From Adineta ricciae (Eukaryota > Rotifera > Eurotatoria > Adinetida > Adinetidae), in contig CAJNOJ010000011.1 in the NCBI GenBank assembly GCA_905250025.1, positions 501,287-565,286 on the forward strand: 64,000 nt of DNA. The letters are read 5' to 3'. The notes under the pieces were generated by a model, which was not told the DNA's origin, searched no databases, and was given only the letters and a program-made list of their open reading frames with translations. The position numbers were made by a program, and so were the translations under genes. Shown here piece by piece: positions 1 through 12,238 of the stretch (position 1 is the first letter of the stretch; every line of letters starts with the position of its first letter).

Positions 1-644
1 ATGAAGATGTTGCTGACGACTGGGAAACAGCATTAGACGAAAAAGTTTGTTCATTCGGAAATCAACTTCCGTATTTTCATTTGTTTATTCTTTAGCCTAA
101 ACAATCTGATGTTGAAGAAAAACCAAAAACAACAACAGTAGCTAAATCAAGTAAAAAGAAATCCGAAGAGTCTCAAAAACCGAATAAACAAGCCGGTAGA
201 AATACTCCACAGGAAGAATTAGATCAAAACAAGCAAAACGACGAAGATGAAAAATCAGAATCAGCTGATAAAGCTGGAATAGTTCGATCACTCAATGATA
301 TAGACCTATATAAAAGAGAGGAGTTTCTTGATTACAGTCATCGTTTGTATACTCGTTTAAAACCCATATCTACTTCCGAATTCTATCCCGAATTCATCGA
401 CCAATTTCTTCGTGGTATTACAGAACCGATGTCAATCGACGATGTCAAACGTTTAGCTGCGTCATTGCAAGCGATAACTATACGTAAACAAGGTGACGAA
501 CGTGAAAAGAAATCAAAAGCCAAAGCAAAAAAACAAACGAAACCACAATTGAGAACTGGTCGTCAATCGGATTACGGAGCGTTCGGCAATGGTGATAACG
601 ATTACGACCAAGATAATGACTACGATGATGAGGATTTTATGTAA
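1..644 (+). CDS. EIF3J: Eukaryotic translation initiation factor 3 subunit J (5' partial)
   Basis: eIF3j is the loosely bound eIF3 subunit that sits near the 40S decoding centre and affects mRNA binding and subunit recycling. Only the 3' end is present, because the gene runs off the left edge. Exons are 1-44 and 96-644, separated by a 51-bp intron (45-95) that keeps frame. The short first exon carries the acidic ADDWE-type motif seen near the eIF3j N-terminus. The second holds a long lysine/glutamate-rich stretch, a helical region with the pattern found in eIF3j C-terminal domains, a basic KAKAKK run and the acidic ending DYDDEDFM. That ending closely matches the characteristic EDFM terminus of animal eIF3j, and it is the main reason for the assignment. 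The upstream exons and the start are outside the window. Confidence 0.85.
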
Positions 645-1474
645 AGAATTCAGTTATGTTTGTTTCTATTTTTAAAAGAAAGAATAAATTGCATAACAAA
701 CACATTTCGTTCGATTTATACTGAACATGTCAGGCATAGCATTGCCAGCAGCCTATATCCTTGCTCTGTTCTAATGTGACGACGCGTCATTGTTGAGGCA
801 CATCAAATAAAAAAGGAAAATGGCGACTAAAACGATAACGATTATTGATGAATGTATATAATTTATTCCATCGTATTATATCTTCATACATTGAAATCTG
901 TGGATCGGAATGAAAGATTTCATTGTGTGTTACTCGAGTGTTCGAAAAAACTTCTCTCTGTCCGAATGTTTACATTTCGAGTGAGCTACAGATACATCCG
1001 TCACATTGCACTTTTCATTGTTCAGTAGCGCATGTGTGCGTTGTTGCATGAATGAGAGAAAGATGTTTTTCCTAGGCTTGTATGTCAGATTTTTCGTTGA
1101 TTTTGTTATTCCTTACGTTCCGGACGCATGCGCACTCATGTGATCAATTGAAAACAATGCGGATGATTTTGTCTTGACCGTCTGTGAATATTCGCATTCG
1201 AAATATAATTTCTGAGTTTCGTCTCAGTTGTGTTTTATATTGAAACCTTGATTTATTTTTTTCCTTCGTGTGTTTTTTTTTCTTCTTCTTTTGGCTACAT
1301 CTGATGAGATGAGGTCGACGGCAGATGTCGTATTCTGATTTAAGGCAAAAACAAAAATACGAGTTGTATTCTTCTCCGAAAGTCTTTAATCCTTTGCTGA
1401 CATTTATCTCGAAAACTTTTTTTCTTAGATCAGCTTTTTCCCAATGATTGATAATCGTGAATATTCTTATCGTC
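645..1474. other. Intergenic region between eIF3j and the C2H2 gene
   Basis: No convincing gene. An AATAAA signal near 681-686 probably ends the eIF3j transcript. The 3' half presumably holds the promoter and 5' leader of the zinc-finger gene. A 118-codon minus-strand frame overlapping this region is low-complexity (poly-Lys) and resembles nothing I know. Confidence 0.5.
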
Positions 1475-3479
1475 ATGAATTTGCCGTCATCGTCTATCAC
1501 TAGAGATGATCATAACGAAAAATTAAATAGAAGAGAAAAACTTTCATTCAATCGATTCCTCTCATTTCATGAAAATACGTTATCGTCAGTGGAAAATTAT
1601 CGCCGGTCACTAAACGAGGTAAGTTCATTAACGACAAAATCGATCTACCGATGATTTTTCTCAAACCTGTTTTTTGTTTACTTATTTATTTACTTTCTTT
1701 TCCTAGTCTATATCAAATTTGAGTGAAAACAATAAAGATCATCTCGACGAGATATTCTCTTTTGAATGCACTCATTGCTGGAAAATCTTCGCCAGTGAAT
1801 ACGGTTTCAATTATCATATGAACATGTATCATCCAAGTCAATCGGTCGTGTGTTCTGATTGTAACGTTACATTTCGTTCACATCGGGCGTTGAAGAATCA
1901 TCAACAACGCTTTCATTTCAATTATTCGCAAAATCTTCCCGATTATCATCATCTTTCCTCCTACTTATTTTTGGCTTTTTCAACTCAGCAATTCTCCTTT
2001 GTAGCCAAACATGCTTGTGAACAAGGACGTTTGCCGTTAGGACAATTCACATCCAAAATTTTTCTATGTCAGTCCTGCCATGTCTCATTTCCCTGTTCCA
2101 ATGCATTGCAATATCATTTATTAAACAAACACGACCAATATGAATCTGAAGTCTGTCGAATTACTCTACATGATATCATTGTACAAGTCGAAGAGAATAT
2201 CAAAACAGTTGATCTTAATAATAATGATGACAATGATAATATTGAATCAATGAAATATTTATTAGCTAAACAAGCATCAATCTTCGGACTGAGGGATAAG
2301 AAATTAGCTGAAGAGATTCGTTGTATACGACACGAACATCAGCAATTGATTTTTCCTTCGTGTCAACATCCAAGTCGAACATGTGCAAATTTATGTTTGA
2401 AGTATCTTTCGTCTTACAATAAACTCGTCGAAAATTATTCCTATCAGATACCAACCGTACCGAAAGGGAATCCGTTTGCTCAAGGTTCAATTGTTTCTCG
2501 ACCAATATCTAAATCATTAGTTAGCTTAGCCACACCATCGAAAGATGGATCAAGTCCAAATCCGAAGCGAACATCCTTGAAACGTGTTCAATCAGCAATG
2601 TCGGAACGTTCGTTATCTCCCCAATCGAAAAAGAGAACAAATGAACAACAATTTAAAGTAAATCAATGAAGAAATCTCGAGTATTTCTAGATGACTTTTT
2701 GTTTTAGATAAATGGATCTAAATTCATGTCGTCTGAATCGATTTCACTTTCACCAAGAAAAAATCAGATTTATCGTATGTTTTTCGACTTTGCATTCTCT
2801 CTGAATCTAAAATTTACCTTTCAGCACGTTCGATGTCTTCAAAAAATGCCAGACATTCCGTAGCGTGCAAACGTAGTGTCTCGCCAACTATCACACTGGC
2901 AGTTGAACGTTCATCGGAGAAACGTCGTCGACAGCGTGAAGAAAAAAAAACCAAAACTCCTCCATCATTCTCGAGTAAAGCGCATAGTACCGAACAAGAA
3001 AGCGATGACGACGATGATGATGATGATGATGATATCATTCCTTCGAAATTCGATACACACAAGAGACAACGCGAAGCATCCGACAGTTCCGTTGAATATG
3101 TTCAAGTAATAAATAACGAGCCACAAACAGTTTCCTCGTTGAATAATATCGAAAATTTAAAATTGAAATCGAAAGGTGATGATAAGGACATTATTATTTG
3201 TGATTCATCTTCAACCGTTAGAAAACTTCCTTCATCACCAAGCAAAAATCTTTCCAATGGTCATCAGGTAATAAAATGAACACCACGAAATCAATCTATT
3301 TCCGATTGTTTTAGACGGCTGATTATGATGAACATGTTCGTGTCCGTTGTAAAATATGTGGTGACATTCTCGAAGGACGAAGTCGATTTTCTAAACATGT
3401 ATTAGCCATGCATTCACATCTGATTAAAAGCAATGCATCAAATATAAAACAGCAGCAACAGACTACCAGTGTTCGATGA
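1475..3479 (+). CDS. C2H2 zinc-finger protein with four spaced fingers
   Basis: I reconstruct five exons (1475-1618, 1707-2657, 2708-2774, 2825-3267, 3315-3479). They join in frame to 589 aa, and all four introns are 47-88 bp with GT/AG ends. Exon 2 carries three C2H2 fingers: C-x2-C...H-x4-H in FECTHCWKIF, a second starting VVCSDCNVTF, and a third starting FLCQSCHVSF. Exon 5 carries a fourth (VRCKICGDIL...HVLAMH). The fingers are not in a tight tandem array. Exon 4 is a long disordered region with an Arg/Lys cluster that could serve as a nuclear localisation signal and a run of aspartates. The likely role is nuclear nucleic-acid or protein binding; the target is unknown, and I do not recognise a specific orthologue. 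The start is the second of two in-frame ATGs (the other is at 1448), so it is uncertain by about 27 bp. Confidence 0.8.
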
Positions 3480-3913
3480 AAAATCTCCTATATTCTATTC
3501 TGTATAGATTAGTATATGTGCTTGATTTCTTTTTACAGATTTTTCATTTGAGAACAAAGCACGATAGGTGTGTTTTTTTTTCTCTCTCGATGTTAATATG
3601 TATCACTAACAAAAGAAGAATGCTTGGAATTATTATTTTTTTTTGTCTCATTTGTATTTGTTCGATTTCGTTTGTGTTCTTTTCTTTTTGGTGCATATGT
3701 AAAGTTTGAATAAAGTACCTCGGTACGCACAAATTAATTCCGTTAGTGAATATTAGATGAGAGAAATAATCTCCTACGGTTTTGAATATCTGCACGTGAC
3801 TGAAATTAAACCCCTAAACACACCCTCAAGATAAATCAACCAAAAGATCACGCTCAGATTGATTGATTCGAGACAATTCATCTCAGGTTGAAGATTTACG
3901 GCATAACTATCTG
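3480..3913. other. 3' UTR / intergenic
   Basis: AT-rich sequence with T runs. It contains an ATAAAG-type polyA context near 3710 for the zinc-finger gene, followed by the leader of the downstream receptor. No coding evidence. Confidence 0.5.
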
Positions 3914-4927
3914 ATGCTGGAACTAAAGGACACGTCGCTGTTCGACTTACTTCGAACAATCGAGAATCTCAGAAAAGTTCATAAATACATGCTTATTGTA
4001 CTCTACAACATTGGTATGTATGGTTCGTGTTTAAATATGATCACATTTCTTCAAAAGAAACTTCGAATCAATCCATGCGGTGTTTATCTACTGTCCACAT
4101 CGGTTATTGACTTCAGTATAATGAATGTAATACTTCTTATGGATATTATCGTCGAATTCAATCCATCTCTTTCGACGATTATTGAAGGAACGAGAATCTG
4201 GTGTAAATTGGGATCTTACCTTAACTTTATTCTTCCCTGTTTGTCATCAACATATCTCACACTTGCATCAATTGACCGATTTTGCATCAGTTCAGCAAGC
4301 CCGACACTTCGACAGTGGAGTTCGCTAAAAATCAGTCGGATCGTTGTCGTTAGCGCCTTTGCCATTTGGGCTCTAATCGGATTGCATATACCAGTTATTT
4401 ATGATATCATTTACAAACCAATGTTTAGGATCTACACATGCAACGTAGCTAGGGGCTCGCGTACCGCCGTCTTATTGATTGATGGATTTTTATTTTCATT
4501 ATTTAACGGATTGATCATTCCGTTTATTTCATGCATATTCGGTCTATTGATCTATTTTAATATGAAGAAAAGTCGGGCTCGAATTCTACCTCAACAAAAT
4601 ACGGAAACAACGGGCATTATAACAGTGCCTGCTCACAGGAAAAGGATTGCTCTTAATCGGCGAAGTTCCCATATGCTATTTATGTTATTGGTACAAGTGC
4701 TTGCGACATTCTTTTTGAATATACCATTCATAGTCATCTATCTTCTAAGATATGTTGATAGAGGGCAAAAAACCGTATACGAAACGACGATTTTCTTGAT
4801 ATTCCGCTATATTGGCCAATGGTTATATTATCTGAACTATTGCAAAACATTTTACATCAATACGTTGACAAGTCGTCTATTTCGACGAACTCTTTGTGGA
4901 CAGTTTTGTTCGCATTTAAATAGATAG
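3914..4927 (+). CDS. Rhodopsin-type G protein-coupled receptor, orphan
   Basis: Intronless 337-aa protein with seven hydrophobic segments. TM1 starts near residue 20 (LIVLYNIGMYGSCLNMITFL) and ends with the conserved TM1 Asn region. TM3 ends with SIDRF, a variant of the DRY motif. TM7 ends with a divergent NYCKTFYI in place of NPxxY, followed by a short Arg-rich cytoplasmic tail. A conserved-type cysteine before TM3 (IWCKLG) and one in the second extracellular loop (TCNVA) could form the usual disulphide. The pattern is that of the large orphan, neuropeptide-like receptor expansions of rotifers; the ligand cannot be predicted. The open frame continues upstream of the first ATG, so a short 5' exon is possible. 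I chose 3914 because it is the first ATG before TM1. Confidence 0.8.
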   Translation: MLELKDTSLFDLLRTIENLRKVHKYMLIVLYNIGMYGSCLNMITFLQKKLRINPCGVYLLSTSVIDFSIMNVILLMDIIVEFNPSLSTIIEGTRIWCKLGSYLNFILPCLSSTYLTLASIDRFCISSASPTLRQWSSLKISRIVVVSAFAIWALIGLHIPVIYDIIYKPMFRIYTCNVARGSRTAVLLIDGFLFSLFNGLIIPFISCIFGLLIYFNMKKSRARILPQQNTETTGIITVPAHRKRIALNRRSSHMLFMLLVQVLATFFLNIPFIVIYLLRYVDRGQKTVYETTIFLIFRYIGQWLYYLNYCKTFYINTLTSRLFRRTLCGQFCSHLNR

Positions 4928-5075
4928 ATGAGACCAAAACAAATCATTATTTAATCTCTCATTCGTTCATGTACATAAATAATACAGAAAATAACAATGT
5001 TACAAAGAAAAGATGTGTTTTACTCGATAAAAATATATCATTTGTACCAAACTAACGTAGACAACAATGATCGCA

Positions 5076-6027
5076 TTATTCTCGATAGCTTCGAGTCATC
5101 AATGATTTATCACTACTACGCGATCGATAATCTTCTGGCAAAGACAAGATTGACTCAGTCAGCGTCTTTTTAACATGATCATATTTTGGTTTTTCTGCAA
5201 GCAGAAAACCACTATCACTGTTGATATCTACACGACACAATGGACACGTTTGAGAGGATGTTGCAGTCACTTGAGATGACCTAAGTATATAGAATAGATC
5301 GAATGAAAATATCTCTCTGATATGTGATAGAACTGACCATTGCTGAAAGCATTCATCGCAAAATTTATGGGTACAAGGTAAAACTAAGTTCGGCTGTCGA
5401 TCCATACAAATACAACATTCGTTGTCATTTGGTAAATTGAACGATCTGGAAGAAGAAGAAAAAACACTCAATAAGGTTAAGAAAGATTTGGTTTTTCTCT
5501 ACGAACAATTTGGCTGTGGAAAATGAAGAAGAATTTTGTTTCGTCGGTTCAGAATTATACAATGCTGTTGATGGACATTTTTGTAAAGTTAAAATTTGCT
5601 GACATAGAGATCGATGTACAGACAAGAACTGATGTAAATTCAAAACAATATCATTCGATTTGCTTTGATCTGCTCGTGATATCTACGAGAAAAGAGTTCT
5701 TCTACTCCAAAATGCAGCTGACGTTTCTCTTACTTTCGAACATGTTATACGAATTAATGCTTTCCAAAGTATTGTCGAGTCCGACTGTGGTACAACGGTA
5801 AAATTTAAATAATACGGTTCATCTCTTGTAAACGATTCCAGTGTTTTATTGAATTCATTAACTAAACGAATAAATTCGCTGTGTCGAAGGAAGATAATTT
5901 CTTTGATCTTCAGAATCGTTGGAACAAATTCCAAACCATCCGACGATCCACGCGCTTCTATGTGATTTCGATTGGTAACTTCGTCATCGTCACTTCTAGA
6001 ATTTTCTTCCGACTGTTGTCGTTGCAT
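5076..6027 (-). CDS. RNF141: RING finger protein 141-like E3 ubiquitin ligase
   Basis: Four exons (6027-5734, 5682-5507, 5445-5338, 5280-5076) give 260 aa, close to vertebrate RNF141 (230 aa). The N-terminal half matches RNF141 around residues 70-130: a SDSxxLWKALIRITCSK segment corresponds to the family's SDSxxFWKVVVRVVCTK, and MNLHQFL to the family's MNLYQF. A C-terminal C3HC4 RING follows (CCICMD...LPCTHKFCDECF...CPLCR), with all eight zinc ligands present. A RING-HC of this type recruits an E2 enzyme. An in-frame intron interrupts the RING between QW and SSQ, and splicing removes about 19 spurious residues. The second intron has a weak donor (GTTCGT), so that junction is the least certain. 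The gene is divergent from ALYREF. Confidence 0.85.
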
Positions 6028-6756
6028 ACTCGTTTGTTTGCTTTTGCAATTGCGAATGACTATCTGCAGCTATATGAATAGATGAAAGCGACCTCACATC
6101 GTGACTCATTATTCAATTAGATAGCTCGGAGCCATTCAGCCAACCAGAAATGAAGATTGTTGGAATATTTTTTCCTCAATTATCAGCCGTCGAATTCGGT
6201 TTCAAACTATTGATTGAATTTGCTCAATAGAAATCAAATCAGTTTCTTTCTTCACAAAAATTCGTTTTGTATAGAGGCAGAACATTGTACAGATCCAAAA
6301 TGGCAACGAACGCAAATGTATATAGTCATCGTACTTCTTTGTTTCGAAACATATCCTCCATCGATGCGTGTTGATTTCTTCTCTTTTGGCACTACCGTTT
6401 GAAATTCCTAAACCATGTGGCAGTTTGTTTGTTTTTTCCCTCAACTGTTCATCGTCCTGAGTTGTTCTGACAAGTATGAAAATTTGTAAAAACGATTAGG
6501 AAACTAAAGTGAACAAGACTGCATAGCATGCAAGTGCATAATCCGCTCATTGCGGGAATGTGCGTCGGCCGCGAAAAGAAAACGAAATACAGCCGAGCTG
6601 CTTTACACTTCTTGTGACCTTATTTGATTGAAGTGCTTAAATGCTTTCAAACTGCTATACTCACTGTTGATATCCAGTTGAAAAAACAACAGCCAATGTA
6701 CCGTACAAAAAAAGTGAAGTTTTTAGATTAGCATCAGTCCATCATCAGCAACTACA
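6028..6756. other. Divergent promoter region between RNF141 and ALYREF
   Basis: 729 bp separating two genes transcribed away from each other, so it should hold both promoters. A small GC-rich block near 6535-6590 contains a CCGC/GCGG inverted pair around a 6-base loop. A polypyrimidine-AG acceptor-like site lies near 6718-6726, just before the ALYREF start. No gene is supported here. Confidence 0.5.
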
Positions 6757-7687
6757 ATGGCCGATACAGACAAACTTTCGCTTGGTCTCGACGACATCAT
6801 TCGTAAAGATCGTTCTTCGAATCGACGTGGTGGCAAACAAGGATTTCGTGGACGTGTTGGTGCTCGTCCTACCCGGGGTATTGGTCAGACGAGTGGATTT
6901 CGCACCCGTGGAGGCGGTGGATTGGTAATTGAGACGCTCTTTGTCATACGTGTATCTATATTCGAATTCTATTTAGCCTCGAACATCAAATGCGCCAGCA
7001 GGACGTTGGAAACATGATCTGTTCGAAGATAATTCAAATCGCGGTCGTGGTGGACAACGTAGTAGTGGTGTGAATAGTACAACGAAACTATTGATTTCTA
7101 ATCTCGATTATGGTGTGACCACCAATGATGTTCAAGTAAGAATGAAAGATTTTCTTTCGTATGAATATGAAATATACATGTGTATGCGTGTTTGAAGGAA
7201 TTATTCGAAGATATTGGAGCTGTTCGTATAGCACGCGTACATTACGATGAAAGTGGTCGCTCTTTAGGCACAGCTGAAGTTGTTTTTGAACGTCGTGTTG
7301 ATGCAACAGCTGCTCTTCAAAAATACAACGGATTGAATCTTGATGGTAAACAACGAGTGCTGCTCTAGATCGCGCTGACAGTTTTTCCTCTTAGGTCGAC
7401 CTATGGATATCAAATTAGTCGGCGGTGTTGATGATGGATCGCAACAATCGATGAACCATGGTTCGTATTCAAATGGAGTCGGTGCTGGTAATCAAAGATC
7501 AGGTTTTCGCAATAATAATCAACAAAATGGCAACCGTGGTGGAATGAATCGATCACGTGGCGGTGGCAGACAACAACAACAACAACAGCAACAACAGAAT
7601 GGTAATGCCAAGAAAAGCAATGTAACTGCTGAAGATCTTGACGCCGAACTCGACGCTTATCGTGCTGGAGGTGCACCGAAGAAATGA
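6757..7687 (+). CDS. ALYREF: ALY/REF mRNA export adaptor (THO complex subunit 4)
   Basis: Four exons (6757-6924, 6977-7135, 7198-7345, 7395-7687) give 255 aa, almost exactly the length of human ALYREF (257). The N-terminus has the conserved UAP56-binding motif (KLSLGLDDIIRKD), followed by an RG/RGG-rich stretch. The central RRM starts at TKLLISNLDYGVT (RNP2) and continues through LFEDIGAVRIARVHYD, GTAEVVFER (RNP1) and LDGRPMDIKLV. The C-terminal arm contains a run of nine glutamines and ends with a second UAP56-binding motif, AEDLDAELDAYRAG. ALYREF works in the nucleus, coupling splicing and TREX assembly to mRNA export through NXF1. The intron that splits codon Gly in LDGRP restores the canonical sequence, which supports the model. 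Confidence 0.95.
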
Positions 7688-8369
7688 TGCTATTTACTGC
7701 TCACCATTCGCTGTTTTTCTTCATTATGCCAAGAAAACTTCAATAAGATTTGTTTTTGTTTTGTGCTTTTGTTCGAAAAAGTATAAATGTATCTCTCTAT
7801 GAAACATTTGAATTTACACACAAGTACACAATACGTTTTCAAACACAAAATCCTGATCTTTGTTGTTTCTCTGCTCTTTATGTATTCTTCTTCTTTTTTT
7901 CGATTTGAATATGCTTGTGTGTGTACTATAGACTCTTGTATAAATACTGTGTTAGAAAAACCGGTTGTTGATTTCGATCAGAAAGAAAAAAAATATATGT
8001 ATACAGTCAACCGATCTCAAATCGTTCTATTTGCTCTTCAAAAAACAAGAATTAGAGATATAGAAAGTTCAAAAACGAGACTTTTCTTCTTCCTACTCGA
8101 CTTCCTTTTTTCCAACATGAGCTTAAGACGCCCTCTAGAGGGTTACTCTCCTTTGAAAACAACTAAGTCATCCGATTGGCAAAATCTTGTCTGTACAAGG
8201 TAAAACAATGACATTTTAAGCAAGTCACTTCGCACGAATTCCATGACACAACAAATGTCCGCGCATTGATGACATCAGCAAAAAAAATGATAAATAAGAC
8301 GCTTACATTTTTCTTCTAGAATTAATAGGTAAATCGACGTTCCATTCGAACATAAACGAAGCTACTCGC
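7688..8369. other. Intergenic region, ALYREF to UBE3A
   Basis: AT-rich 3' UTR of ALYREF followed by the UBE3A leader. A 28-codon ATG frame (8118-8202) precedes a GT site. It could be an upstream non-coding or alternative exon, but joining it to UBE3A at the AG near 8321 does not keep frame. No separate gene is supported. Confidence 0.4.
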
Positions 8370-11300
8370 ATGGTTGAAGGTATCAATCATTTCGTTTTTT
8401 ATTCAATAAGCTTAATTTCGGAAGATTTGTTTAGGCACGATCAAAGGTTATTTCAAACAATTAAAAGACGGCTGTGGTACGTGATCATAACTGGTCATAT
8501 TTTTCATGAAATCAGTTTGTTTGATTTCGCAGGCGATGAGCAATGTCCAAATGTGTATTGTTCATCGAATCCAGCATTCAAATTCGATCGACAATCACTG
8601 CAAAATCCAAATACAGCAGCTGCCCAAGCGATACACCTTGCAACAGAATTCGGTTCGGTTTATCTGGATGAATTTATCAATTCCAATTTGTTCCTGGTCC
8701 AAGACAATCTAGAGCACATTCTAACTAAATCAAAACAAACGAATAATTATGACCTACTTAAGAAATTAATCTGTTCAGTTTTTTCGAATCGACAAAATCT
8801 GTCGTCAAGCTTTCTCCAGAAAGGTTTCCCTTTAAACATTTCACAAGATACGGATCAAGCGTCAATAACAACAAGTGCCACACCCAAAAGTAGAATTTTG
8901 CAATTTTTGAAATTCTTACTGAACAAATTCGATTCCTTTTAGGTACTTTCATACAAGATAAACGTATTACATTGGAGAACGATCAGATTACATTAGATGT
9001 CGAGATGATGAAACGCATGATGAAGGGATTACTAGTATTTGAAGATGAAATATCTCTAACGATGATCTATGCATTAGGTACATTATTTAAACAGATCTAT
9101 AACGAATTAACGTCAGGAAGAAAACAAGAGTTAGAAAACGATGCAAATTTTTTAAACATTTTCTTAATTATCTTTCAACTGCCTTTTCTTTCCGATCCAA
9201 CATTCATATTTGAGTCTGCATATTCATTCTATTCATTATTTACAAGAATATCAATCGATTTGCAAGCCAAGTTCGTAAGAGTTCTAGCCAAGTATCCCAA
9301 TGATTTGAAATTCTATGTGGCACATTTACAACAGTACATTACAATGCGTACGGTAAGATGGTGTGATCACAAATCTATGTCTAATGTCAACGAAGCGATT
9401 CTATCAGCTGAACATGGTGAATAACTATAAATATATTCAAAAACCATTGATGAGTGTCTTCTTTCTAGGAATGTATGAGGGATTAAATATTTTGCGTATA
9501 ATATTTTATGCCAATCTTCTTGCTGGAGAACGCGATAAGATAGAAATCATTGAAAAAGAACGTGAAAACGATCAGAAAATGGAAGTTGAGTTAGTCAGTC
9601 GTCGCCAACGACACAATGACGATGATGACAATAATGGTGAGCAAGAACAAGAAGACGAACAACGATCACAGCAACAAACACAAGGACGATCTGAACAACA
9701 AAATGAGAGTCAACAGGCGGCGTCGTCCCGAGTACGACAGCGGTCAACACACTTTTCTATTCGCGCAAGTACAAGTGACCAAGATGAAATCGAATCGATC
9801 TATGAGAATCCATTACAAATTAAACTTGATCTTGAGCCCAATGAATACCGTCACGGTTATTTGCCATTCGATGATTTTATTAATGAATATACAAATGAAA
9901 ACATCGAAATTAACACAGAATATTTGGATTTTGTTCGACGAGGACCTGATGTCGTTGGCTTTTCATTTATTCTCTATCCGTTTTTCTTATCAACTATCAA
10001 TAAAATTGGTAATTTCATCTTTGAAAAACAACAGACAATTCTCCATGGCACACTTTCTATCTTTAGCACTTCTCAATATCGAAAATAAAGTACAGATGTA
10101 TCAACATCGGCATACGTCATATGTTCACAGTATCGTCAGCGGTATTCGACTGGATCCATTCTTTAAATTGAATGTTCGACGAGATCACCTGATCGAAGAT
10201 GCTCTAATTGCTGTATGTTATCGTCGCTAAGCTTTCATCAAGCACGTTTTCTTTCTATAGAACACAATTTATTTTGTCTAGCTCGAATATCAAGGTATCG
10301 AACGGCCAGCTGACTTGAAAAAACAATTGTTTGTCGAATTCTACGGTGAACAGGGACATGACGAAGGTATATAAACAATCTTTTCTCATTGCTTATTGAT
10401 AAATATCGATTTTTCAGGTGGTCTATCTAAAGAGTTCTTTCAGTTAATCACAGAACAAATTTTCAATCCTGAATATGGTGAATAAATCATTGAAATATCA
10501 TATAAGATCATATCGTTTGTTTTTTAGGTATGTTTATGGCAGATGAAGAAACACGCTCTTTATGGTTCAATCCTTCGGCACCGGAGGATCTGGATCGGGA
10601 ATATACATTGATCGGCATGTTGTTAGGTTTAGCTATTTACAATTCTGTTATTCTTGACATTAAATTTCCACCTGTTCTCTATCGTAAACTCATGGGTAAA
10701 GTGGGCACTTTCGAAGACCTTGAAACATCACATCCAGTAAGAGTTGAAGAAGAGCGTATCCTCCAGATTTTGTACACGTTTTTCGTTTAGTCAATATATA
10801 AGAGTTTAAAAAATCTCCTATCATTTGATGAATTACAAGAGAACATGACCGTCGAAGAGGCATTTGGTTTAACATATCAAATTGGTATTACTGATGCCAC
10901 AGGATCACGAGTAACATTTGATTTAAAAGAAAATGGCGATAGTATTCCAGTGACGAATGCTAATCGGGAAGTAAGTTCATTCAGGACAAAATTTCATCTA
11001 AGAATTTCAATTGATTTTTAGGAATTCGTACGTCTCTACACTGATCTTATATTGAACAAAAGCGTTGAAAAACAGTTTCATCCATTCTTTCATGGATTTC
11101 TATTAGTAACACGTGACAGTTCATTGAGAAAACTCTTTCGACCCGATGAAATCGAATTGCTCGTTGCTGGCAGTCAAGTACTCGATTTTAGTCAGCTTGC
11201 ATCCGCCGCTGAATATGATGGCGGTTATACCCAAGACCATCCAACAATAAAGTATATTTTTCTTTCGATTGTTCTCGCCAATATAGTTTGTGTTGGGTTT

Positions 11301-11624
11301 AGAAATTTTTGGAATGTTCTTATGAGTTTTAATGATGAACAAAAACGAAAATTTCTTCGATTCACAACGGGCAGTGATCGGGCACCGTAAGTATTCTTTG
11401 ATTGACAATACTTAACGACAGACGGATCTTTCGTTGCGTCTAGAATCGGCGGTTTGGCACGATTGAAACTAATTATATCTCGAAATGGTCCTGATACTGA
11501 CCGTTTACCAACAGCACATACATGTTTCAATGTTATCCTTCTTCCTGATTATTCATCTCTGGATAAATTAAGCGAAAAGCTCTTGATCGCCATCAATAAT
11601 ACACAAGGATTTGGCTTACTTTAG
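8370..11624 (+). CDS. UBE3A: UBE3A / E6AP HECT-type ubiquitin ligase
   Basis: Thirteen exons join to 865 aa, compared with 852-875 for human UBE3A. Exons are 8370-8379, 8435-8476, 8533-8889, 8943-9416, 9469-10008, 10067-10212, 10282-10366, 10418-10477, 10528-10736, 10791-10970, 11022-11251, 11303-11386 and 11444-11624. The N-terminal AZUL zinc finger that binds the proteasome is intact ([19 protein letters not shown], split over exons 2-3). The C-terminal HECT domain starts at [11 protein letters not shown] and shows [23 protein letters not shown]-like and [13 protein letters not shown] segments. It ends with the catalytic cysteine in PTAHTCFNV and the tail GFGLL. UBE3A charges ubiquitin from an E2 onto this cysteine and transfers it to substrates. 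An acidic and Gln-rich linker sits near residues 340-400. Every intron is about 50-70 bp. Confidence 0.96.
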
Positions 11625-12238
11625 ATGGAAAAGTCGTTCTTGATTCAACGGCCATATACTTCAACATAATTACCTTTGTGTGTGTATATATATATAGACA
11701 TCCTTTCATGAGGTATTTTCACAATCACTGTGATATAACTCGACTTTTTAAAAAAATTAACTCAGAGTGTGCGTGAAACAAAATTCAAGCCATACTAAAA
11801 ATAATTGCAAAGCTTTTCTTTTCATACCGACAAGTGGCATCCATTGGGCTGAGAGTAGTGTAGAAATCGTCAATTTGGTTCGATTATTAAAAGTTTCATT
11901 CGACTTGTAAATCTTAGACAGTTACAATTCAGGTATTGGAGCATTGAACTATTAAGATTGTTAAGGGGCCATTTGAAAGTTTGGGAACCAAAGGTTGCGA
12001 GCCTATGGTTTATTCGCCCAGATATCAGATATTTCGTCGTATCTCTGTGATCTAGACTCTTTAACACTCTCTCCTTCATCATAACTTTGCTCTGTTGCCT
12101 ACAACACGCTTACCCTCAAGATGTATAAGTTTAAAACTCGAGTTTAAAAGTTTAATATTCAAATTGAGTTTTCGACTTATACATGTATGATATATTCAGA
12201 AGAAAATAACAAATAAATCAAACATATTTCAGTTTATT
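11625..12238. other. Convergent intergenic region, UBE3A to RIIAD1
   Basis: Both neighbours end here, so the region is 3' UTR on both strands. It shows a short TATA-rich run near 11680-11700 and an otherwise unremarkable AT-rich composition. Confidence 0.5.

Noticed and set aside
1144-1500. 118-codon minus-strand frame
   Set aside because: Lysine-rich low complexity, overlapping the leader of the zinc-finger gene, with no domain.
7787-8203. 138-codon plus-strand frame after ALYREF
   Set aside because: Mostly AT-rich UTR translation. Its 3' part does not join in frame to UBE3A.
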